This document shows, one piece after another, positions 60,891 through 64,000 of a stretch of 64,000 nucleotides of DNA (position 1 is its first letter; every line of letters begins with the position of its first letter). The stretch lies in the NCBI RefSeq assembly GCF_040958695.1, contig NZ_CP162599.1, positions 716,001 to 780,000 of the forward strand. The letters run 5' to 3'. The position numbers and the translations under genes are program-made. This DNA is from Ornithinibacillus sp. 4-3 (GTDB taxonomy: Bacteria > Bacillota > Bacilli > Bacillales > Amphibacillaceae). The notes beneath the pieces are model-generated. The model was not told where the DNA came from. It saw only the letters and a program-made list of their open reading frames with translations, and made no database searches.

Positions 60891-61802
60891 ATGAATATAT
60901 TAGTATTATTTAGCTATGGAAGCTTAAGAACAATTGATGATGTGGCTGGTTTTTATGATGATATTTTTCACGGCCACGGGACAGCGGAACAAATTGAGAA
61001 GGGTGTAGAAAAATACCGCGCTCTTGAAAAAGCTGAAGCCCTAGGCTCTAATACATATCGGATTGGTAGGTTTTTGGCAAAACGGCTCCAACAAATAACG
61101 GGGGAGGAGTGGGAGACATTTGTTGCGAACCATCATGCTAGTCCTAGTATAGAAGAAGTCGCAAAAGAGTGCGCGGAGATAGATCCGAAACAAGTGGTCA
61201 CACTTGGACTAACTCCCTTTGATTCGGTTACCGGTAAAAATGCTTATGAAAGCCGATTTGCAAAGAAGTTTCGAGCACATCATACCTCGACTACTATTGT
61301 CCATGCCACTTCCTTTTATGATAATCAATTGTTTAGAAATGTCATAGTAGATCGTGCTAAGACTGCTAAACAATGGCTAAAGGAAGAAGTTAGGAACAAG
61401 GCAGAGATTGTCTTTACTGCACATAGTAAGCCAGGAACCGCTGCTGCTCATCAAAAAATGATTAACGAATATAATGAATTAGCCAAACATATTGCAACAG
61501 AACTTCCATGTGAACATTATCATATCGCATATCGAAGCGGTCAACCTGCCCCGCAACGCTGGCTTGGTCCAGATGTTTTAGATGTTATTAGTGAGTTAGC
61601 GGAGCGACAAGTATCTGCAGTCATATTTATTGAAGTATTATCTGTGATTGAAAACTTAGAAGCTGTAGAAGAAGTGACAAAAGATGCTGTAGCTAAAGCA
61701 CGAAGCCTAGGCATGGAAGCTATACAAAGTGAATACTTGAATGATAGTGCTGATTTTGTAGAAGCGCTTGTGGATCATTTATGTAGAGAGTTGGGGATTT
61801 GA
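60891..61802 (+). CDS. Ferrochelatase-like protein encoded with the uptake operon
   Basis: A 303-residue homologue of the coproporphyrin ferrochelatase family. Similarity runs through VLFSYGSLRTIDDVAGFYDD, HGTAEQIEKGVEKYRAL, FTAHSKPG (metal ligand His178 retained), YRSGQPAPQRWLGPDVLD and IFIEVLSVIENLEAVEEVTK (Glu257 of the ...LE motif retained, preceding His replaced by Asn). It lies 4 bp after the binding protein and is not with hemE/hemY. It may insert or remove a metal from an imported tetrapyrrole. Iron release from heme is the attractive hypothesis; a redundant ferrochelatase is the alternative. Confidence 0.75.
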   Translation: MNILVLFSYGSLRTIDDVAGFYDDIFHGHGTAEQIEKGVEKYRALEKAEALGSNTYRIGRFLAKRLQQITGEEWETFVANHHASPSIEEVAKECAEIDPKQVVTLGLTPFDSVTGKNAYESRFAKKFRAHHTSTTIVHATSFYDNQLFRNVIVDRAKTAKQWLKEEVRNKAEIVFTAHSKPGTAAAHQKMINEYNELAKHIATELPCEHYHIAYRSGQPAPQRWLGPDVLDVISELAERQVSAVIFIEVLSVIENLEAVEEVTKDAVAKARSLGMEAIQSEYLNDSADFVEALVDHLCRELGI

Positions 61803-61815
61803 TATTGAATAATTG

Positions 61816-61844
61816 TAACCCCTTCTGGACTTTAGAAGGGGTTA
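61816..61844. terminator. Stem-loop after the ferrochelatase-like gene
   Basis: TAACCCCTTCT (61816-61826) and AGAAGGGGTTA (61834-61844) are perfect complements with a 7-base loop. No T-run follows on either side, so termination may be weak. Confidence 0.6.
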
Positions 61845-61887
61845 TGATGTAGGTATCTATAGAAAGCGATGATTTTATGTAGGTCGA

Positions 61888-62495
61888 TTATAAAATATCA
61901 AAAGCAAGCAGCAAAGATGAACTAATATTCATCAGACTATGGATAATCCAGCTAGGCAATATAGATCCATTTCCTAGTTTTTCATTCACATATCCCATCA
62001 ACCATCCAGCTAAAGCAGAAAAAATAATGATTAAAATCACTAAAGAGCTACTTAAATAAGTAAATAGGAGAATACCATGTAACAGTCCGAATAGGAGGGC
62101 TTGAATAACATTACCAGCTCCAAATCCCCACCAATTTGAAAAGTTTTTTAATAAGAGTCCACGAAATAATAATTCTTCCGATAAACCTGTTTGTACAATG
62201 GCATAAATCAAAATAAGTAAAATACTCTGTATACCCATAGAGGCAAATTGTGCATTTGCTATCATTGTTTTGTCATCAATAACAGAGAGCAAGATAAATC
62301 CTGAAAATAGTAATAAAATAAGAGACAGGGCAGAAAGTATAAAGGCCTTTGTTTTATTGTGAAAAGTTATTTTTTTAACCCAATCCATGGAAGGAATTTT
62401 TCATGTTTTCTAAATGCGATTGTCCAATACAAGAAGGAAATAATAGCGAAAATAACTACTTGTATCAATCCATCTATAACCGTTTGAATAAACAA
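61888..62495 (-). pseudogene. CPBP-family membrane protease gene with a one-base frameshift in an A7 tract
   Basis: The start TTG 62495 follows AAAGGAGGAATATCTA and reads FIQTVIDGLIQVVIFAIISF, LYWTIAFRKHEKFLPWIGLK-K-stop. The rest continues in the next frame from KKITFHNKTKAFILSALSLI to the end, with the CPBP/CAAX motifs EELLFRG, LLFGLLHG and SWIIHSLMN. The break is the A7 run (minus strand, 62370-62376); eight A would restore ~202 residues. Transcriptional slippage or a sequencing error could make it functional. The intact part alone starts at ATG 62388. Confidence 0.75.
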
Positions 62496-62681
62496 TAGAT
62501 ATTCCTCCTTTGTACACGTTAATAAAGTTTAGCAAATAATGGAAAACAGGGATATAAATAAGCTTAATGTCCGGCTTAACTAACTTTATGAAGAGGTAAT
62601 TATTCAATGGTTTTTTGGATTTAATACATCGTTTTTCGTATGTTAGAATAAAGGTATAGAGTTTGAAAAGGTGGGAGAGGT

Positions 62682-63110
62682 ATGAGATATCGAGGTAGGC
62701 TGCTATTTGTGATGATTGCATTTATTGCCTTAACTGGTTGCTCAGAAATTCTTAATTCAGAAGAATTATTGGGAGAAGATGTACAAAGTGCTTTGGAAGT
62801 GGCGATAGAAAATGATACTGGTCAAGGGGCACTTGAATTAGTAACACCAAACATTACTACTGAAGATACTAAAATTGAAGTCAAGACGATAGACATAGAT
62901 GAGGATAAAACTACTTTTATTTTCATAGCTAATGAGCCAGTTTTTGAAGGACAAATCAAAAATAATGAAATTTACACTTTGGATATCAGTGATATTAAAG
63001 ATGCACTCAGAACGGATTACAATCCTAAAGTTCAGTTAATGCAAACAAGCAATGACAAAGAATCAGGAGATATTACCACCTTTAAACAAGTTAGATATTC
63101 TGTAGAGTAA
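62682..63110 (+). CDS. Hypothetical lipoprotein
   Basis: A 142-residue lipoprotein with signal MRYRGRLLFVMIAFIALTGC (lipobox LTGC). The acidic mature part includes SALEVAIENDTGQGALELVT and TTFIFIANEPVFEGQIKNNE. AAAAGGTGGGAGAGG precedes the ATG. I do not recognise a family. It is a single gene followed by a terminator. Confidence 0.65.
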   Translation: MRYRGRLLFVMIAFIALTGCSEILNSEELLGEDVQSALEVAIENDTGQGALELVTPNITTEDTKIEVKTIDIDEDKTTFIFIANEPVFEGQIKNNEIYTLDISDIKDALRTDYNPKVQLMQTSNDKESGDITTFKQVRYSVE

Positions 63111-63121
63111 GAAGAACGGAC

Positions 63122-63160
63122 AACAGGTCCTTCCCTAAAAATAAATGGGAGGGGCCTGTT
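63122..63160 (+). terminator. Terminator after the lipoprotein gene
   Basis: AACAGGTCCTTCCC (63122-63135) pairs with GGGAGGGGCCTGTT (63147-63160), with G-T pairs. Followed by TGTGAGTTATT. Confidence 0.65.
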
Positions 63161-63215
63161 TGTGAGTTATTAATGAGAAAAATGACGGGGTTTCTACATC
63201 TGGCAAAAGGTATTT

Positions 63216-63884
63216 TTAAGTTGGTAAATTTTCCCCAGCAATGAAATGTACTCCTTCCCAGCGCTCTCTTACCGCGTCACAAACTGCCGTAGCAAAATCT
63301 TCATAGCTAATACTTTTCTTTAAAAAACTCATTTCATCGTTTGAAGCGTCCCAGCGCTGGTAAGATCCAACACGTAATCCATTAGGAATATATGCTGGTG
63401 GTGGGATTAAGTAAGCCCATGATTTTGGGGAAGGTAATGTTTCCAGATAATCACGTAATCGGCTATGAGCTCTTCCTCTAGGTAATGTACGTTCTGGAAA
63501 AGCAACGTCTTGCCAAAATCGCTTGCCATTACTCATTTTTAGACTTCCGGCTCCTCCTACTGTAATAATCACTAAATTCTTTCTACCGTCAGCTGCTTTT
63601 CGAATTCGTTTGTCGAATTCAAGTAACGTAGTTTCAGGAATATCTCCACGCATGCGAATGGCATTTACAACTATATCAGCTTTCTCTACCGCACAATGCA
63701 AGCTAGAGATATTATTTATATCTACAGGCTTCGTCTGAATAGGGGATTTCGTCTTTGGTAGTCTAGAAATATCACTATCCTGTCGTACTGCTGCAATAAC
63801 TTGGATATACTCATATGTTGATAATTGTTGTAAGACGGAGACCCCAGTACGTCCAGTTGCCCCTAAAATAAGTACATTTGTCAT
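63216..63884 (-). CDS. NAD(P)-binding SDR/NmrA-like oxidoreductase
   Basis: A 222-residue Rossmann protein of the atypical SDR (NAD(P)H-binding, YwnB/BVR-B-like) group. The dinucleotide loop is LILGATGRTGVSVLQQL, followed by VIAAVRQDSD and VVNAIRMRGD and the ITVGGAGSLKM strand. The substrate is unknown. ATG 63884 was chosen because AAGGAG lies upstream; the longer reading (63926) overlaps the end of the preceding gene. It is downstream of, and co-directional with, a membrane protein gene ending at 63913. Confidence 0.82.
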   Translation of the reverse strand: MTNVLILGATGRTGVSVLQQLSTYEYIQVIAAVRQDSDISRLPKTKSPIQTKPVDINNISSLHCAVEKADIVVNAIRMRGDIPETTLLEFDKRIRKAADGRKNLVIITVGGAGSLKMSNGKRFWQDVAFPERTLPRGRAHSRLRDYLETLPSPKSWAYLIPPPAYIPNGLRVGSYQRWDASNDEMSFLKKSISYEDFATAVCDAVRERWEGVHFIAGENLPT

Positions 63885-63912
63885 CACCGATCGACTCCTT
63901 GAAATAGAATTT

Positions 63913-64000
63913 TTATGATGGCTCATTCTTTATACAAAACGAGATAATCAAGCTGACACTAAGTAATATGGCCAAGCATACAAAAGCCATCCCATAATTT
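63913..64000 (-). CDS. C-terminal end of a membrane protein, probably an MFS transporter (partial)
   Basis: The minus strand enters the window reading NYGMAFVCLAILLSVSLIIS, then FCIKNEPS-stop at 63913-63915. A final hydrophobic helix with a short charged tail is typical of the end of an MFS transporter, but 28 residues do not prove the family. It is upstream of the SDR gene by 28 bp, probably in the same operon. Confidence 0.5.
   Translation of the reverse strand, partial: NYGMAFVCLAILLSVSLIISFCIKNEPS

Noticed and set aside
62410..62721. 103-residue minus-strand frame upstream of the CPBP gene
   Set aside because: The ribosome site at 62502-62509 and similarity support the other frame (TTG 62495), which joins the CPBP protein after a one-base shift.
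1..64000. CRISPR arrays, tRNA or rRNA genes, prophage
   Set aside because: No regularly spaced direct repeats, tRNA-like cloverleaf or rRNA motifs were noticed, and no phage structural genes.

Overview
The window is AT-rich DNA from a low-GC Gram-positive bacterium. AGGAGG-type ribosome binding sites, Bacillus-type lipoprotein signals, a perfect Fur box and gene content (OpuC-type osmoprotectant uptake, DUF421, VanZ, YibE/F, a Bacillus-type PhnX, SufR-like and HxlR regulators) point to Bacillaceae, possibly a halotolerant Oceanobacillus/Virgibacillus-like organism. The genus cannot be fixed from the sequence alone. No rRNA, tRNA, CRISPR array or phage block was seen.

Layout. 1-11.4 kb: a partial PadR regulator with three operators, an OpuC-type importer, DUF421 and PAP2 membrane proteins, a MarR/VOC pair, an O6-alkylguanine methyltransferase, an M42 peptidase behind a short upstream ORF, and guaA. 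11.8-18.6 kb: a two-component system plus a Sco protein, divergent from nosD-nosL-nosY-nosF; these are copper/nitrous-oxide-reductase maturation genes, but no nosZ is present. 18.6-23 kb: an IS3-family element, a PepSY membrane protein and a cluster of decayed genes. 23.2-27.6 kb: a Fur-box-controlled siderophore ABC importer. 28-34.2 kb: a cold-shock protein, a decayed TetR gene beside an intact MFS exporter, ferredoxin and its reductase, a SufR-like regulator, superoxide dismutase and a flavin reductase. 34.4-43.1 kb: small lipoproteins and membrane proteins, a DUF418 gene broken by one stop codon, a DHFR-fold protein and a YibE/F pair. 43.1-45.1 kb: an IS1182-family element. 46.1-55.7 kb: a phosphonate-type operon. 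55.8-64 kb: an azoreductase/HxlR pair, a heme-type ABC importer with a ferrochelatase-like protein, a frameshifted CPBP protease, a lipoprotein and an SDR protein.

The most interesting unit is at 46161-55655. A DeoR regulator precedes phosphonoacetaldehyde hydrolase, a hydroxyethylphosphonate-dehydrogenase-like Fe-alcohol dehydrogenase, a complete oligopeptide-type ABC importer and a CehA/McbA-like PHP metallohydrolase. There is no phnW and no C-P lyase. The inferred route is import of a conjugated hydroxyethylphosphonate, release by the PHP enzyme, oxidation to phosphonoacetaldehyde, and C-P cleavage to phosphate and acetaldehyde. Five ATGTAAA repeats spaced by whole helical turns flank the regulator and the operon and could be its operators. 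Second in interest is the heme-type importer (58039-61802), whose last gene encodes a divergent ferrochelatase homologue. Third is the nos maturation cluster without nosZ, with an IS element lacking target duplications at its 3' edge.
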